Source: Prolixibacteraceae bacterium | Lineage (GTDB): Bacteria > Bacteroidota > Bacteroidia > Bacteroidales > Prolixibacteraceae | NCBI GenBank assembly: GCA_019163175.1 | Contig: JAFLKN010000037.1 | Coordinates: forward strand, 1-64,000 | DNA: 64,000 bases | Direction: 5' to 3' | In this document: positions 44,081 to 52,598 of the stretch, in pieces | Layout: each line of letters starts with the position of its first letter | How positions within the stretch are numbered: the first letter of the stretch is position 1 | Made by a program: the position numbers and the translations under genes | Notes under the pieces: generated by a model | What the model saw: the letters and a program-made list of their open reading frames with translations, nothing else | What the model was told of the DNA's origin: nothing | Database searches by the model: none

Positions 44081-44836
44081 CTACTTTTTTGTACAAACAA
44101 CCTGGTTCCGATATTTCACACTAATGGTCTTATACCTGTTCCATCCCATATTTTTAAATCCCTGCTGGTATACGGCTCTCAAATTCCTAAACTTTAATTC
44201 ATATTCATCCGGGGCTCCAAATTCTATAAGGCAATCGCCAACTTGCGGCACCATCATCAATTCCCCATTTGCCAAAATAAAAATCTGTTCAATCTGCGCT
44301 CGCCAAAATTCATCCTTATTAATAAAATCGGCCATTTTCAAAACGCCCTTCTTAATTATCTCATCCGGAATCGTTCCAGTAGCCATCAAAATGCGTTCAA
44401 TGTATTTGGGCGATGTCGGAATAATTATTCCATCCTTATCCAAATAATAATCTTCAGTCGAGTTTTTAATCCTGACTACTGGAGTGCGCTGATCGACACT
44501 AATAATCAGCTTTCCAGTAAACGACATTCCTTTCGATTCAACTTTCCTGAATATTTCAACATTATTCAATGTAGTAAACGAACTTAATTTTGCTTCTAGC
44601 TTATTGATATTAATTGCCGAAAGTTTGTGCCCGATAATAGGTTCTCCCGACTTTTCGATCATACCGGCAATTTCAGCTTCGTCCATGAAACGCGGTGAGT
44701 TGGGATTTATATTCACCTCAACTGACTGGCACCTCACGGCAATCCACTGGCTGTACGCAAAATAAACGGTGAATCCGATTGCCCCAACCAGACAAATCCA
44801 TGCTAATATGACCAATATCTTTTTAACGATCTTCAT
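44081..44836 (-). CDS. ftsQ: Cell division protein FtsQ
   Basis: The 251-aa bitopic membrane protein has a short cytoplasmic N-terminus, one transmembrane helix (about 7-29) and a periplasmic region. The POTRA-like part is VEVNINPNSPRFMDEAEIAGMIEK, and the FtsQ beta domain has VDQRTPVVRIKNSTEDYYLDKDGIIIP, the best-conserved FtsQ segment. FtsQ recruits FtsL/FtsB and FtsW/FtsI to the division site. Its start overlaps the murC end by 14 nt, and its stop is 3 nt before ftsA. Confidence 0.9.
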   Translation of the reverse strand: MKIVKKILVILAWICLVGAIGFTVYFAYSQWIAVRCQSVEVNINPNSPRFMDEAEIAGMIEKSGEPIIGHKLSAININKLEAKLSSFTTLNNVEIFRKVESKGMSFTGKLIISVDQRTPVVRIKNSTEDYYLDKDGIIIPTSPKYIERILMATGTIPDEIIKKGVLKMADFINKDEFWRAQIEQIFILANGELMMVPQVGDCLIEFGAPDEYELKFRNLRAVYQQGFKNMGWNRYKTISVKYRNQVVCTKK

Positions 44837-46211
44837 ACTTCAATAATTGCTCTTTTACCGGCTCAACCAGGTTATCGATATCGCCAGCTCCCATCATGAT
44901 CACTATGCCAGGTTTAAATGCACGAGCCAGTGCAGGCAATTCAGCTCTTGTACAAATTATCTTGTTTTTATTTTTTATCTGATTAAAAATTAATTCGGAG
45001 CTAACACCTTCAATCGGCAGCTCGCGTGCCGGATAAATATTGAGCAGTACGATTTGATCGAGCAAATCGAGACTGGCTGCAAAGTCGGTGGCAAAATCTT
45101 TGGTTCGGCTGTAAAGATGCGGCTGAAATACACCAGTCAATGTCCGGTGTCTGTAAATATCGCGAACCGACTGAATCGTTGCACGCAGTTCTGCCGGATG
45201 ATGTGCATAATCATCAATCAACACAAATGATTCGTTATTCAGGTGAATGTCGAACCTCCGTTTTACTCCTGAATACGTAGCAAGCGCTTCTCGTATTGCC
45301 TCAGTTGAAGCCCCTGCTAAAATGGCCAGCGCCACTGCAGCAACAGAGTTCTCCACATTCAACAGACCGGGATAATTCAGCACCAATTTCTCTATTCTAA
45401 ATTCGGGTGTTTTCAGATCAAACTGATAATAGCCATCTTTCAACTCGATATTTTCGGCACAAAAATCAGCTGTTTCAGTAATCGAATACGAATACAGCTT
45501 GTACTTTGATGAAAGATCATGCCCAATTGGAAGTCCTTTTTTTAAAACCAGCGAACCACCTTCTTTAATATTCCCGGCAAACAGGCGGAAGCTTTCAATC
45601 ACCTTTTCGTGCGATCCGTAAATGTCCAAATGATCAGCATCCATGGAGGTGATAACGGCCAATTCAGGGAGAAGATGAAGGAACGAACGGTCGAACTCGT
45701 CGGCTTCAGCAACAATCCACTCGCTGCTTGTGGAATCGAGTAATAAATTGGTTTGGTAATTTTTCGATATGCCTCCCAAAAAAGCGGAGCAACCTAATGT
45801 TGAAGTTTTCAAAATGTGTGCAGTCATGGTCGAAACAGATGTTTTCCCATGTGTTCCGGCTACAGCAATTGTACGACGACTGTTGCAAATAATTCCCAGA
45901 ACCTCGGCCCGTTTATGAATGCTGAATCCGCGATCGATGAGGGCATTTAATTCGGCATGTGTTACCGGGACAGCAGGAGTGTACACAATAAGCGAATTAG
46001 ATACGTCAAGATTGGCAGGCAATAGCGATGGATTATCATCGTAGTGCACCACAATACCTTCGGTTTCAAGCTGTGCTGTTAACTCAGTAGCGGTTCGGTC
46101 GTAACCCGAAACAGTGATGCCCTGACTCGCAAAATAACGTGCCAAAGCGCTCATTCCAATTCCCCCAATACCAAGGAAATACACTTGCTTTATGTCGGTA
46201 AATTTCAGCAT
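44823..46211 (-). CDS. murC: UDP-N-acetylmuramate--L-alanine ligase
   Basis: MurC adds L-Ala to UDP-MurNAc using ATP, the first step of the peptidoglycan stem peptide. The 462-aa protein has the N-terminal dinucleotide motif FLGIGGIGMSALA, the ATP loop AVAGTHGKTSVSTM, the DEFDRSFLHL and TSMDADHLDIYG blocks, and DDYAHHPAELRATI in the C-terminal domain. It lies one base after murG and overlaps ftsQ. Confidence 0.98.
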   Translation of the reverse strand: MLKFTDIKQVYFLGIGGIGMSALARYFASQGITVSGYDRTATELTAQLETEGIVVHYDDNPSLLPANLDVSNSLIVYTPAVPVTHAELNALIDRGFSIHKRAEVLGIICNSRRTIAVAGTHGKTSVSTMTAHILKTSTLGCSAFLGGISKNYQTNLLLDSTSSEWIVAEADEFDRSFLHLLPELAVITSMDADHLDIYGSHEKVIESFRLFAGNIKEGGSLVLKKGLPIGHDLSSKYKLYSYSITETADFCAENIELKDGYYQFDLKTPEFRIEKLVLNYPGLLNVENSVAAVALAILAGASTEAIREALATYSGVKRRFDIHLNNESFVLIDDYAHHPAELRATIQSVRDIYRHRTLTGVFQPHLYSRTKDFATDFAASLDLLDQIVLLNIYPARELPIEGVSSELIFNQIKNKNKIICTRAELPALARAFKPGIVIMMGAGDIDNLVEPVKEQLLKYEDR

Positions 46212-46212
46212 T

Positions 46213-47316
46213 CTATTTTTTTAATACATCCAAAATCACATCTACAATATCTTTAGCCGCATTGGGTCTAGCCAGTTTTAGAATGTTTTCTGACAGGCTT
46301 TTTAACCGCGGTTTATCATCGAGCAATTTAAAGGTCTCTTTTAACAATTCATCTTTCGAATCGGCATCTTTTATTAACAAAGCGGCCTGATTTTCAACCA
46401 AAGCCATTGCGTTTTTGGTTTGATGGTCTTCGGCCACATTGGGTGACGGAACCAAAACCGATGGTTTACCCAACAAGCAAAGTTCAGAAATAGTGCCTGC
46501 ACCTGCCCGCGAAATAACAACATCGGCCAAAGCATAAGCCAGATCCATGCGCGAAACAAATTCCATTGGATACAAATTACCAGGTGTATTTTCCCCTAGT
46601 CGTTCCAACATTTCTTTATAATAGTAACTTCCTGTCTGCCAAATTATTTGTGCATCAGAATTTTGTATCAATTTAAGATTAGCCATAACACTTTCGTTCA
46701 GTGTTCGTGCGCCCAAACTTCCACCCACAATTAAAACCACAGGTTTGTTTGCTTTCAGCTTGAAATAGTCAAAGGCTTCAGCCTTATCCAGAATTGCTTC
46801 AATCAGGTTTTTACGAATCGGATTACCCGTAAGCACAATTTTATCAGCCGGGAAATACCGTTCCATATTGGGATAGGCCACACAGATTTTTTTCACTTTT
46901 GCAGCCAGTAACTTATTGGTTACACCAGCATACGAATTCTGCTCCTGAAGTACAGCCGGGACACCTTTACGAACCGCAGCCTTCAGCACCGGACCGCTGG
47001 CAAATCCACCTACACCAATAGCCACATCAGGCTTGAAATCGTCAATAACTTTATTCGCCAAACGCATGCTTTGAAATAGTTTCCAGAAAAAAGTGAGCAT
47101 TTTAAACGAAGGTTTGCGTGGGAAACCCATTACCGGAAGACCAACAATACGGTAACCGGCAGCAGGAACGCGTTCCATTTCCATTTTTCCCAAAGCACCA
47201 ACAAACAGAATATCGGATTCAGGGAAACGCGACCTTAGCTCATTTGCAATCGAAACAGCCGGAAAGATATGTCCTCCGGTTCCTCCTCCACTCACTATGA
47301 CTTTTAACTTTTCCAT
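46213..47316 (-). CDS. murG: UDP-GlcNAc:lipid I N-acetylglucosaminyltransferase
   Basis: MurG converts lipid I to lipid II on the inner face of the membrane. The GT28 protein shows the first glycine loop VSGGGTGGHIFPA, the middle IGVGGFASGPVLKAA, the loop GGSLGARTLNESV, and the donor-binding VISRAGAGTISELCLLGKPSVLVP. The frame is open to 47397, but I use the ATG at 47316 (367 aa), which puts the glycine loop near the N-terminus and leaves 1 nt after the ftsW stop. Confidence 0.97.
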   Translation of the reverse strand: MEKLKVIVSGGGTGGHIFPAVSIANELRSRFPESDILFVGALGKMEMERVPAAGYRIVGLPVMGFPRKPSFKMLTFFWKLFQSMRLANKVIDDFKPDVAIGVGGFASGPVLKAAVRKGVPAVLQEQNSYAGVTNKLLAAKVKKICVAYPNMERYFPADKIVLTGNPIRKNLIEAILDKAEAFDYFKLKANKPVVLIVGGSLGARTLNESVMANLKLIQNSDAQIIWQTGSYYYKEMLERLGENTPGNLYPMEFVSRMDLAYALADVVISRAGAGTISELCLLGKPSVLVPSPNVAEDHQTKNAMALVENQAALLIKDADSKDELLKETFKLLDDKPRLKSLSENILKLARPNAAKDIVDVILDVLKK

Positions 47317-47317
47317 A

Positions 47318-48535
47318 TTACATGGCCTGATCTTCGTTAGGCACATCAGCCAAAACCAATGGTTCGGCAGGTACCTTATTTTTCTGATTATTTGCACTCA
47401 CCGCCAAAATAATTCCAAATGATGCGGCAGTAAATAACATCGACGAACCACCCATACTTATCCACGGCAAAGGCTGACCGGTTACAGGAACTGCCCCAAC
47501 CGAAACCGCCATATTTATAAATGCCTGAAAGGTCATTAAGAGTACCAACCCTGTTACCATAAATGCAGGGAAAGTCCGATCGCAGCGCCGAACAATAATT
47601 ACACCCCTGAACAGTAAAATCAAATAAAGCAAGGCCAGAACTACGCCACCAACAAATCCGTATTCTTCAATAAAAATGGCGTAAATAAAGTCGTTGTAAC
47701 CAGCCTCCATATAGTTACTCACCTCACTATTTCCGGGACCTTTCCCCATAATCCCACCTTCAAAAATAGCGAGTAAGGCATATTCTTCCTGCTTGGTTCC
47801 GGTTACCTCCTCTTTCTTGTCACTAATAAAAAAGTCATCGATTCGGCTCTTTACAGTCTGAATACGACCGATACTTCCAATGGAATCCGGGAACATACTT
47901 GCAGAAGCATAGATTAACATGACAACAATGATTCCCATTCCCATCAGAGAAAGGATATATTTATAGGAAACACGGGCAATCAACATGAGAATGATAATCG
48001 TAAAAAACACCAACGCGGCTGTCGAGAAATTACTCAGGAAAATGAGAAAGCAAACTCCAGCAGAAACACCGGTAATCCAAAAAAAAGCGTTTTTCAATTC
48101 ATCTTCGGTTCGCTGAGCTTTCGACAGCAACCGCGAAGCATACATAACAAGCGCTATTTTAGCCAACTCCGCCGGTTGAAAGCTAAAGAAAGGAAGCGTT
48201 AAGGAGCGGGAAGTTTCTTTATCTGTACTTCCTGTGTATTTATATTGAATGATTGCTAAAATCAGGGTTAAAAAAGTCAGGATGATTAACAGTGGCGAAA
48301 TTCTAAAGTAAAAAACAACCGGAACAACATTTATAAGGAAGAGCATAATACCGAAGCCAGCAAGGATAAAAGCCACTTGCTTTGCCAGAAAATACAATGT
48401 ATTACCATTGGCCTCGCGATAGGCTAGTTTACCTGTTGCGCTGTACACAATGACCAATGAAATCAGTGACAAAAAGATAAGCACAACCCAAAGTGTACGG
48501 TCCCCCTTAAATATTTTAGCCAGTCTTGCTGCCAT
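47318..48535 (-). CDS. ftsW: Septal peptidoglycan polymerase FtsW
   Basis: FtsW is the SEDS glycosyltransferase that polymerises lipid II during division together with FtsI. The 405-aa protein has about ten transmembrane helices, the SRSLTLPFFSFQPAELAKIALVMYASRLL block, the catalytic-loop region with GGIMGKGPGNSEVSNYMEAGYNDFIYAIFIEEYG, and the C-terminal TGQPLPWISMGGSSML. It lies 1 nt before murG and 1 nt after murD. A SEDS protein for elongation (RodA) is expected elsewhere. Confidence 0.97.
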   Translation of the reverse strand: MAARLAKIFKGDRTLWVVLIFLSLISLVIVYSATGKLAYREANGNTLYFLAKQVAFILAGFGIMLFLINVVPVVFYFRISPLLIILTFLTLILAIIQYKYTGSTDKETSRSLTLPFFSFQPAELAKIALVMYASRLLSKAQRTEDELKNAFFWITGVSAGVCFLIFLSNFSTAALVFFTIIILMLIARVSYKYILSLMGMGIIVVMLIYASASMFPDSIGSIGRIQTVKSRIDDFFISDKKEEVTGTKQEEYALLAIFEGGIMGKGPGNSEVSNYMEAGYNDFIYAIFIEEYGFVGGVVLALLYLILLFRGVIIVRRCDRTFPAFMVTGLVLLMTFQAFINMAVSVGAVPVTGQPLPWISMGGSSMLFTAASFGIILAVSANNQKNKVPAEPLVLADVPNEDQAM

Positions 48536-48536
48536 G

Positions 48537-49874
48537 TTATAACTCCCTTACTGCATGTTTAAACTGACGACCACGATCTTCGTAATTTTCGAACAAATCG
48601 AAACTTGCACAAGCCGGCGATAGCAAAACGGTGTCGCCGGTTTTTGCCAGATAATAAGCTGAACGGACGGCATCTTCCATCGATTGTGTTTCAACCATAT
48701 CAATTCCAAGATTCCGGAAAGCATCAAGTATTTTTGAATTATCCAGGCCAAGGCAAACGATAGCTTTTACTTTCGATTTGACCAACTCGTACAACTCCGA
48801 GTAATCGTTTCCCTTATCAATTCCACCCACAATCCATACTGTTTTCTGATTCATGCTTTCGAGGGCATACCAGGTTGAATTGATGTTGGTGGCTTTTGAA
48901 TCGTTGATGAATTCAATACCATGAACTTTCAAAAAACGCTCGAGCCGGTGCTCAACACCTTTAAAGTCGGCCATGCTCTCACGAATTTTTTCGTTCCTGA
49001 TATTAACTGCCATTCCTGAAATACCTGCGGCCATCGAGTTGTAGGTATTGTGACTTCCCTGTAATGCAATATCTAAAATTGACATAGTAAAAATATTTTG
49101 TTCCCAGTTAATAATCATTTTGTTTTCAATAATTCCGGCACCTTCAACGGGTGGCACGCCCAGTCCGAAGGGCACACATTTGGCGGCTAGCTTTCGTGTC
49201 ATCATTTCATGGTTCACCACCGGATCGTCGGTACAATAAATAAATACATCATCGGCAGTCTGGTTTTGTGTGATCCTGAACTTGGAATCGACATAGTTCT
49301 GCATTTTGTATTCGTAGCGGTCGAGATGATCGGGAGTAATATTCAGTAAAATGGCTATGTCGGCTTTAAACTCATACATTCCATCCAATTGAAAGCTACT
49401 CAGTTCGATCACATAATAGTCAAAATTGTTTTCGGCCACCTGCCAAGCCATGCTTTGTCCAACATTACCAGCCAGACCCACATTTAATCCTGCTTTCTGA
49501 AACATGTGGTAAATAAGCAGTGTAGTTGTAGTTTTACCGTTACTTCCGGTTATGCAAACTTTTTTTGCTGAAGTGTACCTACCGGCAAACTCAATTTCCG
49601 ATATCACCTTAGTGCCTTTTTCCTTCAGCTTTTTAATCAATGGCGCTTTATCAGGAATGCCCGGACTTTTCACCACCAAATCGGCATTCAAAATCTTTTC
49701 TTCCGTGTGTTGTCCTTCCTCAAATTCGAATTGACGTTCGGTCAGCTCATTTCTGTACTTCTCCTTGATCGCTCCCAAATCCGACACAAACACATCGAAT
49801 CCCTGTTTGCGTGCCAGGATGGCTGCACCAATTCCGCTCTCTGCGGCTCCTAATATGACTACGCGTTTGCTCAT
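48537..49874 (-). CDS. murD: UDP-N-acetylmuramoylalanine--D-glutamate ligase
   Basis: MurD adds D-Glu to UDP-MurNAc-L-Ala. The 445-aa protein has VILGAAESGIGAAILARKQG at the N-terminus, ATP loop CITGSNGKTTTTLLIYHM, ELSSFQLDGM, LNITPDHLDRYE, and the C-terminal HRLERF, NDSKATNINSTWYALES and VWIVGGIDKGNDY. It lies 4 nt after mraY and 1 nt before ftsW. Confidence 0.98.
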   Translation of the reverse strand: MSKRVVILGAAESGIGAAILARKQGFDVFVSDLGAIKEKYRNELTERQFEFEEGQHTEEKILNADLVVKSPGIPDKAPLIKKLKEKGTKVISEIEFAGRYTSAKKVCITGSNGKTTTTLLIYHMFQKAGLNVGLAGNVGQSMAWQVAENNFDYYVIELSSFQLDGMYEFKADIAILLNITPDHLDRYEYKMQNYVDSKFRITQNQTADDVFIYCTDDPVVNHEMMTRKLAAKCVPFGLGVPPVEGAGIIENKMIINWEQNIFTMSILDIALQGSHNTYNSMAAGISGMAVNIRNEKIRESMADFKGVEHRLERFLKVHGIEFINDSKATNINSTWYALESMNQKTVWIVGGIDKGNDYSELYELVKSKVKAIVCLGLDNSKILDAFRNLGIDMVETQSMEDAVRSAYYLAKTGDTVLLSPACASFDLFENYEDRGRQFKHAVREL

Positions 49875-49878
49875 TCTG

Positions 49879-51129
49879 TTAACGCATTTTCAAGGTTACA
49901 ATAGTTAATACGGCCAATACAATTCCCACAATCCAGAACCGGGTAACAATTTTTGCTTCCGGAATTCCCTGTTTCTGAAAATGATGATGGATTGGACTCA
50001 TCAGAAAAACCCGACGTCCTTCGCCGTATTTCCTTTTGGTATATTTAAAATAACTGACCTGAATAACTACAGAAAGGTTTTCGATAACGAAGATTCCACA
50101 CAGAATCGGGATAAGAATTTCTTTCCGGATGATGATGGCAAAAACAGCCAAAATACCTCCCAAAGCCAGACTACCGGTATCGCCCATAAAAACCTGTGCC
50201 GGATATGAATTGTACCACAGAAATCCGACGGTAGCACCAATAAATGCAGAAATAAAAACCGTAAGCTCACCCAAATTAGGTATATACATGATGTTCAAGT
50301 ATTCGGCATAAATGACGTTACCACTAACATACGCCAGAATTCCAAGCGTGGCGCCGCTTATTGCCGAAGTTCCTGTTGCCAGACCATCAATTCCGTCAGT
50401 CAGGTTTGCTGCATTTGAAACGGCAGTGATAATTAAAATAATGGCCAGTGCATAAACTACCCAACTCCACGCTTTTGCACTATCACCCATAAAAGACACC
50501 AACTTGGCATAACTGAATTCATGATTCTTTATGAATGGAATGGTTGTTCTGGTAGATTTTACCGGTATGGTCACATGCTGTAATCTCGTCTGACCGGTAA
50601 CACTATCAGTAACCATTTCCTTTACAAACATTCCGTTTGAATCAACTACCCGCTGACGAACAACCACGTCATCTGAAAAGTATAAAGTCGCTGCAACGAT
50701 GATGCCCAATGAAACCTGACCTAAAATCTTGAATTTGCCAGCCAGTCCCTTTTTGTCTTTCAGGAATACCTTGATGTAATCGTCAGCAAAGCCAATCAAA
50801 CCGAGCCAAACGGTAGTGATGAGCATGAGGATAATATAAATGTTGTCGAGGCGTGCAAACAATAATGTTGGAATGATGATGGAAGCCAGAATAATGATAC
50901 CACCCATTGTAGGCGTTCCCTTTTTTTGTAGCTGACCTTCGAGACCTAAATCACGAACCTCTTCGCCAATTTGTTTGCGCTGTAAAAATTTGATCAGCCT
51001 TTTCCCAAATCCGATTGTAATGAGCAACGAAATAATGATTGCAGCACCCGACCGAAATGAGATGTATTGAAACATACCCAATCCGGGGATATCCCAATCT
51101 TTTAGCAGCTGATACAAATGATAAAGCAT
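49879..51129 (-). CDS. mraY: Phospho-N-acetylmuramoyl-pentapeptide transferase
   Basis: MraY makes lipid I from UDP-MurNAc-pentapeptide and undecaprenyl phosphate. It has ten membrane helices with the [11 protein letters not shown] and FADDYIKVF (catalytic Asp pair) motifs, [17 protein letters not shown], and the final [11 protein letters not shown]. At 416 aa it is about 55 residues longer than the E. coli enzyme because of an insertion at about 160-225 ([20 protein letters not shown] onwards), which I believe is normal for Bacteroidota. It is 11 nt after murE. Confidence 0.97.
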   Translation of the reverse strand: MLYHLYQLLKDWDIPGLGMFQYISFRSGAAIIISLLITIGFGKRLIKFLQRKQIGEEVRDLGLEGQLQKKGTPTMGGIIILASIIIPTLLFARLDNIYIILMLITTVWLGLIGFADDYIKVFLKDKKGLAGKFKILGQVSLGIIVAATLYFSDDVVVRQRVVDSNGMFVKEMVTDSVTGQTRLQHVTIPVKSTRTTIPFIKNHEFSYAKLVSFMGDSAKAWSWVVYALAIILIITAVSNAANLTDGIDGLATGTSAISGATLGILAYVSGNVIYAEYLNIMYIPNLGELTVFISAFIGATVGFLWYNSYPAQVFMGDTGSLALGGILAVFAIIIRKEILIPILCGIFVIENLSVVIQVSYFKYTKRKYGEGRRVFLMSPIHHHFQKQGIPEAKIVTRFWIVGIVLAVLTIVTLKMR

Positions 51130-51140
51130 AGTTTCTTATT

Positions 51141-52598
51141 TTAATTGTTCCCAAATATCTCGTTGATCACTTCCTTGTCGTCGAAATGATACTTCACTCC
51201 TTTAATCTCCTGATAATCTTCGTGACCTTTTCCTGCCACCAAAATAATGTCGCCCGGTTTGGCCAGCATACAGGCCGTCTTAATGGCTTCGCGACGATTT
51301 ACAATTGACAAAACTTTTTGCTTTTGATGCACTTCAATACCAGCTTCCATATCGGCCAATATCTGCTCAGGTTCCTCCGAACGTGGATTATCTGATGTCA
51401 GAATCACTTTATCGCTCAGCTTGACGGCCTCTCTGGCCATTTCAGAGCGTTTGGTTTTGTCGCGGTCGCCACCGGCCCCAACAACGGTTATTACTTGTTC
51501 ATTTCCAGTACGTATTTCAGTTATTCCTGAGAGAACATTCTGAATGGCATCGGGTGTATGTGCATAATCGACCACAGCATATTTTCCTTCCGGAGAGCGG
51601 ATGATTTCGAAACGACCAGAAACCGGGCGCAACTCACTCAATATTCTGAGCATATCATCGCGCTCAACGCCCAGAAGAATGGTTGCTCCCAGCACTGCCA
51701 TTAGGTTGCTGGCATTAAACATACCTGTAAAGTGAGTCCAGACTTCCTGTCCATCAACACTTAGCAACATTCCGTCGAAATGCTTTTCGAGTACCTTACA
51801 GTGGAAATTTGCCAGAGCGCGCAGTGAATAAGTTTGTTTTGTAGCCCGCGTATTCTGAAGCATCACCATTCCATTTTTATCATCGGTGTTGGTCAGTGCA
51901 AAAGCCGTGGCGGGCAATTGATCGAAAAATTTCTTCTTTGCTTTCAGGTATTCTGCAAAAGTTTTGTGGTAATCCAGATGGTCATGAGTAAGGTTCGTGA
52001 AAATTCCACCATCAAACTCAATTCCGCTGATCCGGTCCTGATCAATAGCATGCGAACTAACTTCCATAAAACAATATTCGCATCCGGATTCAACCATCCG
52101 CGCCATTAGTTCCTGAATCTGCAAAGCATCCGGAGTAGTATGTGTGGCGTGAAATTCTTCAATACCCACATAATATTTAATGGTTGAGATTAATCCAACT
52201 TTATATCCGAGCAGAGTAAATGTTTTGTAGAGGAGACTTGCAATTGTAGTTTTGCCATTTGTGCCGGTTACACCAACAACTTTTAAATTGGCTGATGGAT
52301 TTCCGTAAAACGTAGCAGCTATCTTTCCAAATGCAGCCTGAGTACCGTCAATGCGTACAACAACCAATCCTGAAGGAATAGTCTCCGGAATATCTTCACA
52401 AACAACCGCGGTTGCACCCAACTCAATTGCTTTGGCTATAAACTGATGTCCATCAACATGCGATCCTTTAACAGCAACAAAAAGGTCACCTGCCTGAACT
52501 CTGCGCGAATCAAACTGAATTTCTCTGATCGAAACGGCTAAATCGCCATGTGTTTCGAGTATTTCGATACCAGCTAAAAGCTCTCTTAACGATTTCAT
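51141..52598 (-). CDS. murE: UDP-MurNAc-L-Ala-D-Glu--meso-DAP ligase
   Basis: MurE adds the third residue of the stem peptide. The 485-aa protein has ATP loop GVTGTNGKTTIASLLY, FMEVSSHAIDQDRISG, FTNLTHDHLDYHKT and, in the C-terminal domain, TSDNPRSEEPEQIL. The DNPR motif marks meso-diaminopimelate specificity. It overlaps the ftsI stop by 4 nt. murF, usually next in other phyla, is absent here, as in Bacteroidota generally. Confidence 0.98.
   Translation of the reverse strand: MKSLRELLAGIEILETHGDLAVSIREIQFDSRRVQAGDLFVAVKGSHVDGHQFIAKAIELGATAVVCEDIPETIPSGLVVVRIDGTQAAFGKIAATFYGNPSANLKVVGVTGTNGKTTIASLLYKTFTLLGYKVGLISTIKYYVGIEEFHATHTTPDALQIQELMARMVESGCEYCFMEVSSHAIDQDRISGIEFDGGIFTNLTHDHLDYHKTFAEYLKAKKKFFDQLPATAFALTNTDDKNGMVMLQNTRATKQTYSLRALANFHCKVLEKHFDGMLLSVDGQEVWTHFTGMFNASNLMAVLGATILLGVERDDMLRILSELRPVSGRFEIIRSPEGKYAVVDYAHTPDAIQNVLSGITEIRTGNEQVITVVGAGGDRDKTKRSEMAREAVKLSDKVILTSDNPRSEEPEQILADMEAGIEVHQKQKVLSIVNRREAIKTACMLAKPGDIILVAGKGHEDYQEIKGVKYHFDDKEVINEIFGNN

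Noticed and set aside
47317-47397. murG start at 47397
   Set aside because: It would overlap ftsW by 80 nt and add 27 residues before the glycine loop; the ATG at 47316 fits the usual N-terminus and tight spacing.
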